Of a stretch of 64,000 bases of DNA, positions 16,702 through 25,413 are shown one piece after another; positions within the stretch are counted from its first letter, which is position 1; each line of letters opens with the position of its first letter. The notes under the pieces are model-generated. The model searched no databases, was not told the origin of the DNA, and worked only from the letters and a program-made list of their open reading frames with translations. The position numbers were made by a program, and so were the translations under genes. Source of the stretch: an uncultured Lewinella sp. (lineage in GTDB: Bacteria > Bacteroidota > Bacteroidia > Chitinophagales > Saprospiraceae); assembly GCA_937873655.1 (NCBI GenBank), contig CALMYQ010000052.1, forward strand, positions 41,036 through 105,035, written 5' to 3'.

Positions 16702-18318
16702 ATGGGCTTGTTTTTGTTGATTTACTACATCCTGTTAAGCGCATCATTGTACAAGGTATTTGAAAAAGCCGGCCGACCCGGCTGGCAAGCTTTGGCGCCG
16801 GGATATAATTTCGTGGTATGGGCGCAACTGGTGGGCCGGAAGGGCATTTACGCCGCCTGGATGCTATTTCCTATTGTCAATTTCTTCATTTTCGCAGGCC
16901 TTTGCATCGATCTGGTCCGGTCGTTCGGCAAGCTCCGTTACTGGCATAGCGTTGTGGCGGTCGTGTTGGCCCCGGCGGCATTCTTTTACCTGGGGCTGAG
17001 CGGTAAGGAAAAATACGGCGGCCCCGTCCTCGATCAGGAAAAGGAATACCAGGCCAAACTGGAAGAGGCAAAAACCAAGAACAACAGCCGCCAGGCGGAA
17101 CGGTTGCAAGCCCAGAACCCCTATAAAAAATCAGTCGTGAGAGAATGGGTTGAAGCCGTTGTTTTTGCTGTTTTCGCGGCCGCCTTTATCCGGATGTTCC
17201 TTATCGAAGCCTATGTCATCCCGACCCCTTCTATGGAGGGATCGCTGATGGTGGGCGACTTCCTCTTCGTCAGCAAGGCCCATTACGGCATCCGCATGCC
17301 GCAGACCATTGCCATGATCCCGCTCCTGCACAACCGGATCCCGGTGATCGGCGGCGAATCCTACCTGGACAAACCCAGCCTCGAATATTGCCGCCTCCCG
17401 GCCCTGGAATCCATCGATCACAACGATCCGGTGGTCTTTAATTTTCCGGCCGGAGACAGCGTATATGTATTCCCTGACAGGACCTGGACCGTGGAGGACC
17501 TCCGCTACGGCGCCATCCGGGAAGCCAACCCGGGATACGATGCCCTGATCCGGGCCGGAAAGAAAAAACTCATCACCCGCCCGGTTGATAAGGAAGACCA
17601 CTACATCAAACGATGCATCGGTTTGCCGGGCGATTCGCTTCAGGTCAGAAACCGTCAGGTATACATCAACGGGCAAGCAGCCCAAAATCCCGCACATATC
17701 CAGTTTCTGTATCAGGTGACCGCGCCCAACGGGCTAAACGGCAAAGCCCTTGAACGGATCGGTCTGAGTCCGGGGGATGTGATCAAATCCAGGGATCTGC
17801 CCCCCAATATGTGGCTCCTGTTCCTGTCCAATCAGGAGAAGGAGGCCATCATGTCCGCCGATACCAGCGTCAGGGTCGATTACGTGGATTTCAGCTTGTT
17901 CGACCGCAATCCGCTCAAACTGTTCCCGCACGATCCCAAACATTTCAGCGGGTGGACGAACGACAACTACGGGCCCGTCTATATTCCCAAAAAGGGCGCT
18001 ACGGTGCAGATCAGCCCGGAAAATATTGCGCTTTATTCCCGCATTATCCATAATTATGAAGGCAATGACCTTGAAGTGAAGAACGGCAAGGTGTATATCA
18101 ATGGGCAGGAATCGACTTCCTATACCTTCAAAATGAATTATTACTGGATGATGGGAGACAACCGCCACAACTCGGAGGATTCCAGGGTATGGGGCTTTGT
18201 ACCGGAAGATCATATCGTGGGCAAGCCGCTGTTCATCTGGTTTTCCATCAAGGAAGGCAAGAATATCTTCAACGGCATCAACTGGAAAAGGATCTTTAAA
18301 TCGGCCACTGCTAACTAG
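16702..18318 (+). CDS. lepB: Signal peptidase I, Bacteroidota long form
   Basis: A 538-residue membrane serine protease that removes signal peptides from exported proteins. Residues 1-115 add three to four hydrophobic helices of the DUF5684 type found in Bacteroidota LepB. A second membrane anchor (VEAVVFAVFAAAFIRMFLI) precedes the catalytic box PTPSMEGSL, with nucleophile Ser177. The general-base lysine is Lys303 in HYIKRCIGLPGD, and box E is GDNRHNSEDSR near the C-terminus. Ser and Lys are 126 residues apart, much further than in the short enzymes (about 55 in E. coli), because of inserted sequence. The start is set by the promoter at 16667. It likely processes the many secreted proteins encoded around it. 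Confidence 0.95.
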   Translation: MGLFLLIYYILLSASLYKVFEKAGRPGWQALAPGYNFVVWAQLVGRKGIYAAWMLFPIVNFFIFAGLCIDLVRSFGKLRYWHSVVAVVLAPAAFFYLGLSGKEKYGGPVLDQEKEYQAKLEEAKTKNNSRQAERLQAQNPYKKSVVREWVEAVVFAVFAAAFIRMFLIEAYVIPTPSMEGSLMVGDFLFVSKAHYGIRMPQTIAMIPLLHNRIPVIGGESYLDKPSLEYCRLPALESIDHNDPVVFNFPAGDSVYVFPDRTWTVEDLRYGAIREANPGYDALIRAGKKKLITRPVDKEDHYIKRCIGLPGDSLQVRNRQVYINGQAAQNPAHIQFLYQVTAPNGLNGKALERIGLSPGDVIKSRDLPPNMWLLFLSNQEKEAIMSADTSVRVDYVDFSLFDRNPLKLFPHDPKHFSGWTNDNYGPVYIPKKGATVQISPENIALYSRIIHNYEGNDLEVKNGKVYINGQESTSYTFKMNYYWMMGDNRHNSEDSRVWGFVPEDHIVGKPLFIWFSIKEGKNIFNGINWKRIFKSATAN

Positions 18319-18344
18319 CGCCGGTTTAAATTGTCTTTAAATAA

Positions 18345-18376
18345 TTTGGCGCATTGAATGGAAAGCCATACTTTTG
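18345..18376 (+). promoter_or_regulatory. Strong Bacteroidota promoter of rpsP
   Basis: TTTG (18345-18348), a 20-base spacer and TACTTTTG (18369-18376). It matches both boxes and the expected spacing, as expected for a ribosomal protein gene. Confidence 0.7.
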
Positions 18377-18445
18377 CGCCGCTGTAAAAACCGCCGTCCC
18401 CTTGAGGGAGAAAGCGGGTATGGTTAAACCAAAGATTAAAGTTTA

Positions 18446-18979
18446 ATGGCTGTAAAAATGAGATTGCAGCGGAAGGGACGCAAAAAAGCGCCTTTCTACC
18501 ACATCGTTGTGGCTGACGCCAGATCGCCGCGCGATGGCCGTTTTATTCAAAAACTCGGGACGTACAATCCCATGACCAAACCGGCTACCATAGATCTGGA
18601 CCGGGAACTGGCTTATGACTGGCTTGTCAAAGGCGCTCAACCTACCGAAACGGTACGGGCGATCCTGCGCTTCAAAGGCGTGCTCTACAAGAAACACCTC
18701 ATGCGGGGCGTGAACAAGGGCGCAATGTCCGTTGAAGAAGCCGAAACCAAGTACCAGGCCTGGATAGATGAGAAAGAATCGAGGATCGCGGCTCGTGTTG
18801 CCAGCACGGCCAAGGAAAAGGCTGACTACCATGTGAAAGTCTCCGGCGCGCCGAAGCCCGTAGCTGCCATCGTAGCTGAAGCAGCGGCCGAAGAAGCCGC
18901 ACCGGTTGCCGAAGATGAAGCCGCTGTTGAAGAACCGGCGGCTGAAACGCCGGCCGACGCCGCATCCGAAGAAGAATAA
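18446..18979 (+). CDS. rpsP: 30S ribosomal protein S16
   Basis: A 177-residue protein. The first ~85 residues are a clear bS16 core ([36 protein letters not shown]), which binds 16S rRNA and helps assemble the 30S body. E. coli S16 ends at 82 residues; this one continues with a lysine-containing helix and then an Ala/Glu/Pro-rich acidic tail ([20 protein letters not shown]). Such extended S16 proteins are usual in Bacteroidota. It is a single-gene transcription unit bracketed by a good promoter and a rho-independent terminator. Confidence 0.97.
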   Translation: MAVKMRLQRKGRKKAPFYHIVVADARSPRDGRFIQKLGTYNPMTKPATIDLDRELAYDWLVKGAQPTETVRAILRFKGVLYKKHLMRGVNKGAMSVEEAETKYQAWIDEKESRIAARVASTAKEKADYHVKVSGAPKPVAAIVAEAAAEEAAPVAEDEAAVEEPAAETPADAASEEE

Positions 18980-19004
18980 CAGTCTTCTCGTTTCGCCTCA
19001 CTGC

Positions 19005-19037
19005 AAAAGCCCGGGGATTTTTTCTCCCTGGGCTTTT
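19005..19037 (+). terminator. Rho-independent terminator of rpsP
   Basis: AAAAGCCCGGGGA pairs with TCCCTGGGCTTTT (13 bp, one G-T wobble) around a six- to seven-base T-rich loop; GTCATTTTTT follows. Confidence 0.85.
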
Positions 19038-19091
19038 GTCATTTTTTAACTTTCCGGGCCAATAATTTTTTCTTTCTGTCATAAAATCCCG

Positions 19092-19099
19092 TATCTTTG
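19092..19099 (+). promoter_or_regulatory. Bacteroidota -7 element TATCTTTG
   Basis: A perfect TAnnTTTG match; the -33 region is only T-rich (around 19064-19076). Transcription would start near 19106, giving a ~95-base leader for the gene at 19199. Confidence 0.55.
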
Positions 19100-19138
19100 T
19101 CCTCGTTAATTAGGCTATACTTTATTCTAAAATATTGA

Positions 19139-19181
19139 TGTGAACCTGGTAGTGCGCCTGAAATGCACTATCAGGTTTACG
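19139..19181 (+). promoter_or_regulatory. Long leader hairpin before the gene at 19199
   Basis: AACCTGGTAGTGC (19143-19155) pairs fully with GCACTATCAGGTT (19165-19177), allowing one G-T wobble, around a nine-base loop GCCTGAAAT; flanking bases extend the stem to ~17 bp. It ends 17 bases before the start codon and is not followed by a T tract, so it is more likely an RNA regulatory or stabilising element, or an operator, than a terminator. Confidence 0.7.
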
Positions 19182-19198
19182 CTTAAAATAAGCTAGCT

Positions 19199-20593
19199 AT
19201 GTACGAGCTGGATCAGGAATACATCGATCGGCTGGAAGCAATCGCCGGTGAAATCCAGGAATCAGAAGAACTGCAACAGTACCTGGAAGAAGAGGAAGAA
19301 GCGCATTATCTTCAGTTAAAAGAGCGCTTCGAACCCCTCATTGCAGAGATCTATGACGAGGTGGCGGCTAAGGTCCCCCTCCAGTTGATCCCCTTGGAAG
19401 TCGTCCTGCTTGATCCCTTGTTCGAAGGGCTTTATCTGCCCAAGATCCTCGGGTATTCCGTGTTGCGCGGTGAAGTTGACAAGAATACCACCTATGTGCG
19501 CCCGCAAAACCATTTCAAGGACGTGCTCCTGGCTATTGCCAATTCTTCCAATTTCGATATCATCAAAAAACGCATCGGCCAGTCCATCCAAATGGGCTTT
19601 GCGATGAGCAGCGATATCTGGGTGACCAACCTGATCAACAGCATCCCTAACAAAAAGGTCCGTTATTACCTGCAAGCCCAGAAACTGGATCGCTATCGCA
19701 GGGACAATGAGCGGGCCAACGGGTATCGCCGGTATGGGAAGCAGTTCCAGAATGAAAATTTCCAGACCGCAGAATTCCCCGATACCATGGCCGGGCTTCA
19801 GGTCGAATTCAACACCCTGAAGCATTTCCTGATGCACCGCATCCGCATCAAGGCCGATAACGCCTCCCTGTTGCCGTCGTTGCGGGCCTTCGTGTCCAAT
19901 GAGAAATTGCGGAATTCCAAGGAATATCTTCAAATCCTGTTCCTGTTCGCCGCCTTCTTTGACCTTGAAAAGGCCGACAAAGCCCTGGTCAACAAACACC
20001 TGAACGCCGACCGGAAGGAAATGCGCGAATTTGACCTGCATTGGCTCCAGTTCGAACTGGAACTGCTCAAGGACAAAGACTTCGATCTTTCCCCGCAGGC
20101 CGATCAGCGCATCTCTGAGCTGATTGACCGCAAAGTCAAGGATCAGCTTTCGGACTACTATGACCTGATGGATGTAGTGCATACCCAGGGATACGTCAAC
20201 GAACCCGTCCATGAAGCCATCAAGGAATTCTACAGCCGGTATGAAGGGCTGTCCGTGGTCAACGAATGCGTACGCCAAAGCATTTTCAAATATATCTCCC
20301 GGTTCGTTTCTCACCTCCATACCCGGGATTACCCCGAATTGTTCGAAATCTCGAAACTGCTGCCGGTCTATATCGGCATCTTCTCCAATCAGCAGTTCAA
20401 CCAGGATGTTAAAGACCTGTGCATGGACTATATCGGTCAACTGCTGAAACACTACACCGACAAACGGGGTAAGGATTACCAGGATATCAAAAAATTCGTG
20501 TCTACCGTTTTTGTCGACCTGAAGTTCCTGATGGAAAAAGAGGTCGTGGAAATGTTCAAGACCCGCCGCAAGCGCAAACCCGCAGACGTTTAG
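19199..20593 (+). CDS. Unrecognised alpha-helical cytoplasmic protein
   Basis: A 464-residue protein with no signal peptide or membrane segment and an almost entirely helical, charged composition. The N-terminus is very acidic (EEIQ-type text and a run of glutamates near residue 30). The middle has YRRDNERANGYRRYGKQFQ, and the C-terminus is basic (FKTRRKRKPADV). A repeated-helix look (pairs of helices with LxxLxxxF spacing) suggests an all-alpha scaffold, but I recognise no family. It is a single-gene unit with its own promoter and a prominent leader hairpin, suggesting regulated expression of a conserved function in this lineage. Confidence 0.9.
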   Translation: MYELDQEYIDRLEAIAGEIQESEELQQYLEEEEEAHYLQLKERFEPLIAEIYDEVAAKVPLQLIPLEVVLLDPLFEGLYLPKILGYSVLRGEVDKNTTYVRPQNHFKDVLLAIANSSNFDIIKKRIGQSIQMGFAMSSDIWVTNLINSIPNKKVRYYLQAQKLDRYRRDNERANGYRRYGKQFQNENFQTAEFPDTMAGLQVEFNTLKHFLMHRIRIKADNASLLPSLRAFVSNEKLRNSKEYLQILFLFAAFFDLEKADKALVNKHLNADRKEMREFDLHWLQFELELLKDKDFDLSPQADQRISELIDRKVKDQLSDYYDLMDVVHTQGYVNEPVHEAIKEFYSRYEGLSVVNECVRQSIFKYISRFVSHLHTRDYPELFEISKLLPVYIGIFSNQQFNQDVKDLCMDYIGQLLKHYTDKRGKDYQDIKKFVSTVFVDLKFLMEKEVVEMFKTRRKRKPADV

Positions 20594-20753
20594 GGCCGCT
20601 GAAAACGAGGAAGCGCTCCTTCAGTCGAAAAAATGCGGCGACCGGTAGAATATGCTCGGACTTTGTGCAGGTAATGGTGCAGATTTGGTTTATGGTCTGT
20701 TTGGATGATCGGGTAGCGACCAGGTCCGGACAAGCTTTTAAACAAATGCCTGC

Positions 20754-21500
20754 ATGTTTTTTCGGGATATTTTCAACGGCATGGCTTCCTACGGGAAAGC
20801 GTTTCACCTGATCAACAAATTGGGATTGTGGTCCTATTTTGTCGTTCCGGCGCTGATCAGCCTGGTGCTGGCCGCCGGGATCGGCGGGGTGGCCGTCAGT
20901 TACGGCGGCGCTTTGGGCGACTGGATGGCGTCCTGGTGTCACGGCGGCTGGATCTGTGACAAGATCGGCAACCTTTTCCATCTGCTCGGCGGCATCCTGG
21001 TGGCGGCGGTCGGGTTGATCCTGTTCAAAAACCTGGCCATGGCTGCCGCTTCGCCTTTCATGAGCCTGCTCAGTGAAAAAATTGAGAAGTCCCTCTACGG
21101 CGTGCGGCAGGAACCGAAAGCCAATGCGGCCCGGATGGTGCGGGAGTTCATCCGCGGGTTGAGCATCAGCCTGCGCAATATCTTCCGGGAATTGCTCTTT
21201 ACCTTGCTGGCGGGATTTGTGCCCGTCATCGGGCCCTTTCTGATCTTTTTCATCCAATCCTATTATGCCGGATTCGGGAACATCGATTATACCCTTGAAC
21301 GGCACCTCACCTTGCGGCAAAGCATCGGGTTTGTCCGCCAAAACCGCGGATTGGCTATCGGCAACGGCATTGTCTTCCTGCTGATGCTGATGACCCTCAT
21401 CGGATTTGTCTTCGCACTGCCCCTGAGTACGGTAGCGGCAACCACGGAAACCCTCAAACGCCTGAGCCCTCCTGGAGGAGCCCCGGGTGAACTGGTTTGA
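20754..21500 (+). CDS. EI24/CysZ-like membrane protein
   Basis: A 248-residue membrane protein with about four hydrophobic regions: SYFVVPALISLVLAAGIGGV (~27-46), LLGGILVAAVGLILF (~80-95), LLFTLLAGFVPVIGPFLIFF (~145-165) and IVFLLMLMTLIGFVFALPLS (~205-225). The middle ASPFMSLLSEKIE and the IGPF motif fit the EI24 domain, which includes the CysZ sulfate permease family. No sulfur-assimilation gene is adjacent, so transport of sulfate is not established. It converges on the glgP gene. Confidence 0.88.
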   Translation: MFFRDIFNGMASYGKAFHLINKLGLWSYFVVPALISLVLAAGIGGVAVSYGGALGDWMASWCHGGWICDKIGNLFHLLGGILVAAVGLILFKNLAMAAASPFMSLLSEKIEKSLYGVRQEPKANAARMVREFIRGLSISLRNIFRELLFTLLAGFVPVIGPFLIFFIQSYYAGFGNIDYTLERHLTLRQSIGFVRQNRGLAIGNGIVFLLMLMTLIGFVFALPLSTVAATTETLKRLSPPGGAPGELV

Positions 21501-21510
21501 AAAGCTAGTG

Positions 21511-21543
21511 GCGCGAAATCTAAGTGATGCCTAAGTTTCGCGC
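21511..21543. terminator. Hairpin between convergent genes
   Basis: GCGCGAAA (21511-21518) and TTTCGCGC (21536-21543) are perfect inverted repeats with a 17-base loop in the 45-base gap between two convergent genes, so it could serve both directions. No strong T tract follows. Confidence 0.5.
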
Positions 21544-21545
21544 TG

Positions 21546-24107
21546 TTAGAGCCAGGTGACCAGGTTCAATTCCTGGCGATGCGGCAGCAGTTCGTGCTTG
21601 GGGAATATCCGGAATCCGTACTCGAAGACGCCGGCGAAATCCAGGTTGATGGAGCAACGGTACTCTGCATGTTCTCCATCGGTTTTGACCAATTCAAAAG
21701 GCGTCGTTTTGACCAGTTTGAGCTCATCTTCGTTCAACCGTTTAAAGAAAACAGCTTCCAGTCCGACATGCTCCGCTTCAATTCCGTTGAGGTATAATTT
21801 CAGGTTGGCCTCAAAGGGCCTGTCCATCGGAAGCGGGTGGTTGTCAGAATCGAAAACCTGCGCATCGACCAGCGAGATATTCGGCCAGTTCAGCTTCATG
21901 TACGCTTTCCAGCCGGCCAGCGTAGCTGCTTTTTTGAAGTGATCGCGGCGCAGCACCTGGCCGCGTTGGTAGATCTTGCCGTAGAAACGGTCCTTATAGT
22001 CGTCGAGCATCCGTTTCATGGTGAAATCGGGAGCGACTTCGGCGATGGTATTCCGGATAAAGCTGATCCATTCGTGGGGGATTCCGTTCTCGTCCCGGTT
22101 GTAATAAGTGGGGATGATATCGAAATCGAGGATATTGTAAATGGATTCGGCATCCAGTTCATCCTGGAGGCGCTGGTCTTCATAGGTTTTCTCGAGGGGC
22201 AGCGCCCAGCCGGCATCGGGGCGGTAGCCTTCCGCCCACCAACCGTCGAGGACGCTGAAGTTCATAACGCCGTTCAGGGCTGCTTTCATGCCGCTGGTCC
22301 CGGACGCTTCCTGCGGCCTTGTCGGGAAATTGAGCCAGATATCGACCCCTTGCACCAGCAGTTTGGCCAGTTCCATGTTGTAGTCTTCCAGGAAAATGAC
22401 CTTACCGATGAAGTCGGGTTCTTTGGACAGGTTGACGATATGCCGGATCAAGCCGATGCCGCCGCCGTCAGCGGGGTGGGATTTTCCGGCAAACAGGAAG
22501 ATGACCGGCCGGTCCGGATTGTTGAGGATGGCTTTCAGCCGTTCCCGGTTGGTGAACAGGAGGTGCGCGCGCTTATAGGTTGCAAAGCGGCGTGCAAAGC
22601 CGAACACCAGGGCCTTATCATTGATCTTGTTGAGGGTCTCGAAAATGGACCGCGGGTTTTCGCCCCTGCGGGTAAAGTCGACCTGCATTTTGCGCCGGAT
22701 GGCATCCAGGAGTTTCTTTTTCAAGCCCTGGCGAACGTCGAGGATGGTTTGGGCGGGAACCTGGTGGATCTTGCGCCAATGCTCCTTGTTGGATTGGTCC
22801 TTGATGAATTTTTTGCCGAAGTTTTCCTGGTAGATCTGATCCCATTCGTTGGCAATCCAGGTAGGGTAGTGGACCCCGTTGGTCACGTAGCCGATGTGCA
22901 GCTCGTCGGGGGTATAGCCCTGGTACAATACGCTGAACATTTTTTGGGATACCGCGCCGTGCAGCTTGCTCACGCCGTTGACTTCCTGGGACAGCCTGAT
23001 CGCCAGGTTGCTCATGGAGAAGCCTTCGTGCATGTTGTCCGGGTGGTTTTTGCCCAGGCCTGATAACCTTTCCCAACTGATGCCCATGGCGGGGGCGTAA
23101 TCGTAGAGGTAAGATTTCAGCAGATCTTCCGCGAAGTAATCGTGTCCGGCCGGTACGGGGGTATGGGTGGTAAAGAGTGCGGTTGCTCTGGCCACTTCAA
23201 TGGCCTCATCGAAGCTTAACCCATCGACGGTGACGTAATTTTTCAGTCGCTCCAGCCCCAGAAAGGCAGCGTGGCCTTCATTGCAATGATAAATATCCGC
23301 ATCCAGGTTCATGGCCCTCAGCGCCTTAATGCCGCCGATGCCCAGGAGTATTTCCTGTTTGAGCCGGTGTTCGTTATCGCCGCCGTACAGCCGGTGGGTA
23401 AGTTGCCGGTCTTCCCAGACGTTGTCGTCAAAATCCGTGTCCAGAAGGTACAGTGGGATGCGGCCGACCTTTAGCTCCCAGACTTTAACCCAGACCGTCC
23501 GGTTGTGCAGCTGGATGGAGACCCTGACCCAATCGCCGTTCTGGTCCCTGGCCGGCAGGATCGGCAGTTTGGTGAATTCCTGCGGCGGAAAATTGTGTAT
23601 CTGATCGCCGTTCAGGGAAATGGATTGGGTGAAGTACCCGTAACGGTACAGCAAACCGACGGCAAACAGGTTGGTATTGCAGTCGGAAGCCTCTTTCAGG
23701 TAATCGCCCGCCAGGACACCCAGGCCGCCCGAATAGAGCTTCAGGGAGGTATGCAGGCCGTATTCCATACTGAAATAGGCGATCCTGGGCCCTTTGGTGT
23801 CGGGTTTTTCCGAAATATAGGCTTGAAAATCCCGGTTCACTTCTGCCAGGTTGGCGATAAAATCCTTATCTGATTGCAGGCGCTGAATGGTTTCACCGTC
23901 CAGTTCCTTGAGTAAGGCGACCGGATTATAGTGAAGCGCTTCGAATTTTTCCGGATGGATGGATCCAATCAGGGAAATGGCTTTTTTGTTCCAGCTCCAC
24001 CATAGGTTGTGGGACAGATCATTGAGCGGCGCCAGCGCTTTGGGAAGTTGCGCCTCAATAAATATCCGTTTCAATTTGACGCTGGCGTCGCGAAGTTGTC
24101 CGATCAT
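21546..24107 (-). CDS. glgP: Alpha-glucan (glycogen) phosphorylase, DUF3417-type
   Basis: An 853-residue pyridoxal-phosphate enzyme that releases glucose-1-phosphate from alpha-1,4-glucans. The N-terminus (LSHNLWWSWNKKAISL) is the DUF3417 segment of the long bacterial/archaeal subfamily. The PLP-binding lysine is Lys608 in GTSGMKAALNGV, followed by NFSVLDGWWAEGY. Other phosphorylase motifs are HTPVPAGHDYF and GYVTNGVHYPTW. ATG 24107 is chosen because a strong promoter (24180-24213) lies over the upstream in-frame extension to 24212. No other glycogen genes are in the window. Confidence 0.95.
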   Translation of the reverse strand: MIGQLRDASVKLKRIFIEAQLPKALAPLNDLSHNLWWSWNKKAISLIGSIHPEKFEALHYNPVALLKELDGETIQRLQSDKDFIANLAEVNRDFQAYISEKPDTKGPRIAYFSMEYGLHTSLKLYSGGLGVLAGDYLKEASDCNTNLFAVGLLYRYGYFTQSISLNGDQIHNFPPQEFTKLPILPARDQNGDWVRVSIQLHNRTVWVKVWELKVGRIPLYLLDTDFDDNVWEDRQLTHRLYGGDNEHRLKQEILLGIGGIKALRAMNLDADIYHCNEGHAAFLGLERLKNYVTVDGLSFDEAIEVARATALFTTHTPVPAGHDYFAEDLLKSYLYDYAPAMGISWERLSGLGKNHPDNMHEGFSMSNLAIRLSQEVNGVSKLHGAVSQKMFSVLYQGYTPDELHIGYVTNGVHYPTWIANEWDQIYQENFGKKFIKDQSNKEHWRKIHQVPAQTILDVRQGLKKKLLDAIRRKMQVDFTRRGENPRSIFETLNKINDKALVFGFARRFATYKRAHLLFTNRERLKAILNNPDRPVIFLFAGKSHPADGGGIGLIRHIVNLSKEPDFIGKVIFLEDYNMELAKLLVQGVDIWLNFPTRPQEASGTSGMKAALNGVMNFSVLDGWWAEGYRPDAGWALPLEKTYEDQRLQDELDAESIYNILDFDIIPTYYNRDENGIPHEWISFIRNTIAEVAPDFTMKRMLDDYKDRFYGKIYQRGQVLRRDHFKKAATLAGWKAYMKLNWPNISLVDAQVFDSDNHPLPMDRPFEANLKLYLNGIEAEHVGLEAVFFKRLNEDELKLVKTTPFELVKTDGEHAEYRCSINLDFAGVFEYGFRIFPKHELLPHRQELNLVTWL

Positions 24108-24179
24108 TGCTGTATCTTTTAGTCGTCTTAAGTGACAGGCCGGGGGTTCCCGGTTGCGGGCATATGCCTGGCCCGGGTG

Positions 24180-24213
24180 CAAAAATAGCATTATTCCCGC
24201 AGTAAAATCCAAA
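24180..24213 (-). promoter_or_regulatory. Promoter of glgP
   Basis: On the minus strand, TTTG (24213-24210), a 22-base spacer and TATTTTTG (24187-24180). Both boxes match the Bacteroidota consensus. The leader is ~65 bases and GC-rich. Confidence 0.7.
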
Positions 24214-24242
24214 CAAGGACAGGAATTTGTGTAATAACTACA

Positions 24243-25337
24243 CTAACGCTTCGGGGAGTTGAACAGGTAAAGGCCTGCGCCGAGGCAAACCCCGTAGTTG
24301 TGCAATTTGAAATCGTCGTCGGCGTAATTGTAAGTCTGGTTTAACTCGGTATTGCTGAAGCGGGTCCGGTCCAAAGCCATATTTTGCAGCATTTGATCAT
24401 ATCGGCCTTCCAGGGAAATGAAGAAACGCTTGAGGTGAAGCCGGACGCCTGCCCCGAACAGAAAACTGACGTTGTTGCGGTTGCGGTTTTCCCGCAGGGA
24501 AAGCATATCCGTGGAGACCCGGATATTTGAATTGTCAAAAGAAATGGAGGGGCCGGTAGCCTCTGCGCTGTTCCGGATCAGAACATCCCAGGCGGCGCCT
24601 GCGTAGATATACGGCACAAATTTGGAATAGATGATCTTTGATTTGGGGATGAGGTTGTACGTCAGGATTACCGGAAACTGGTTCCATCTTTGTTTTTCCT
24701 GGAAGGAGAGGGAGGCTTTCAACCGCTCTCCGTTCGGCGCAAGGGCATTGTCCAGTTCGGCATTATAGCGGAAGAAGATATTGGAAATGCCATATCCCAG
24801 GCCCAGGTCAAAATTCGAATTGTACAGGTCAAAATGGACATTGATCCCGGTTGTCCACCCGAACAGATCATCGTTCGACCGGTCGTAGAATTCAGACAGG
24901 ATGTCGACCCCATTGGGGGAGTATTGTTTTTGAACCAGCGGGATCGATCGAAGGTAAATGCCGGTATAGAAGGTATAGGTCGTCACCGGGTAGGTAAGGT
25001 GCGTTTCACTCAGCAGCCGCAACTCGGGTACTTTGGTGTCCAGCCGGAAAAAAGGGTCAAGGCGGAGCAATTCCGAATAGGCGTCTTCGGCCCGCTCTTC
25101 TTCGTCCAGAAAAACGTAGGTTTCAGCCAGCAGGGCCAGCATGTTTCGCCGAAGCGGCCTGGGGACGGCCTGGTTAAAGGCGCAGCCTTCCAGGTGGCGG
25201 ACCACCTCGTTCAGGCGGCCGGCGTAGTAGTCGTCCCGTGCAAGTTGGAAGGCTTCTTCGCAGGGTTCCTGGCAAAAGAGGAAGGAAGCCGATAGCAGGC
25301 AGGCTGCCGTCAAAGATATTTTTTTGATCATATTCAT
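24243..25337 (-). CDS. Outer-membrane protein: TPR-like N-terminus with beta-barrel
   Basis: A 364-residue protein with a signal peptide ending at FLFCQ (residue ~23). Residues ~25-105 are helical with TPR-like spacing (AFQLARDDYYAGRLNEVVRHLEG, AEDAYSELLRLDPFFRLD). From ~115 to the end the sequence alternates aromatic and polar residues in strand-like blocks (YTFYTGIYLRSIP, FDLGLGYGISNIFFRY, VSFLFGAGVRLHLKRFFISLEG) and ends YGVCLGAGLYLF, typical of an outer-membrane beta-barrel. The periplasmic TPR plus barrel combination is common in Bacteroidota, but its partner is unknown. Confidence 0.88.
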   Translation of the reverse strand: MNMIKKISLTAACLLSASFLFCQEPCEEAFQLARDDYYAGRLNEVVRHLEGCAFNQAVPRPLRRNMLALLAETYVFLDEEERAEDAYSELLRLDPFFRLDTKVPELRLLSETHLTYPVTTYTFYTGIYLRSIPLVQKQYSPNGVDILSEFYDRSNDDLFGWTTGINVHFDLYNSNFDLGLGYGISNIFFRYNAELDNALAPNGERLKASLSFQEKQRWNQFPVILTYNLIPKSKIIYSKFVPYIYAGAAWDVLIRNSAEATGPSISFDNSNIRVSTDMLSLRENRNRNNVSFLFGAGVRLHLKRFFISLEGRYDQMLQNMALDRTRFSNTELNQTYNYADDDFKLHNYGVCLGAGLYLFNSPKR

Positions 25338-25373
25338 CCGCGGCCAATGGGTTCAGGCTATTATAACGGATAG

Positions 25374-25381
25374 TAAATATA
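25374..25381 (-). promoter_or_regulatory. Near-consensus -7 element TATATTTA
   Basis: One mismatch from TAnnTTTG on the minus strand, 37 bases before ATG 25337. No convincing -33 box. Confidence 0.35.
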
Positions 25382-25413
25382 CGAAATTATCAAGAAAAAA
25401 AGAATCCGTTTAA

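Noticed and set aside
21837..23063. 408-codon plus-strand frame
   Set aside because: Antisense shadow of the glycogen phosphorylase gene, whose motifs are unambiguous.
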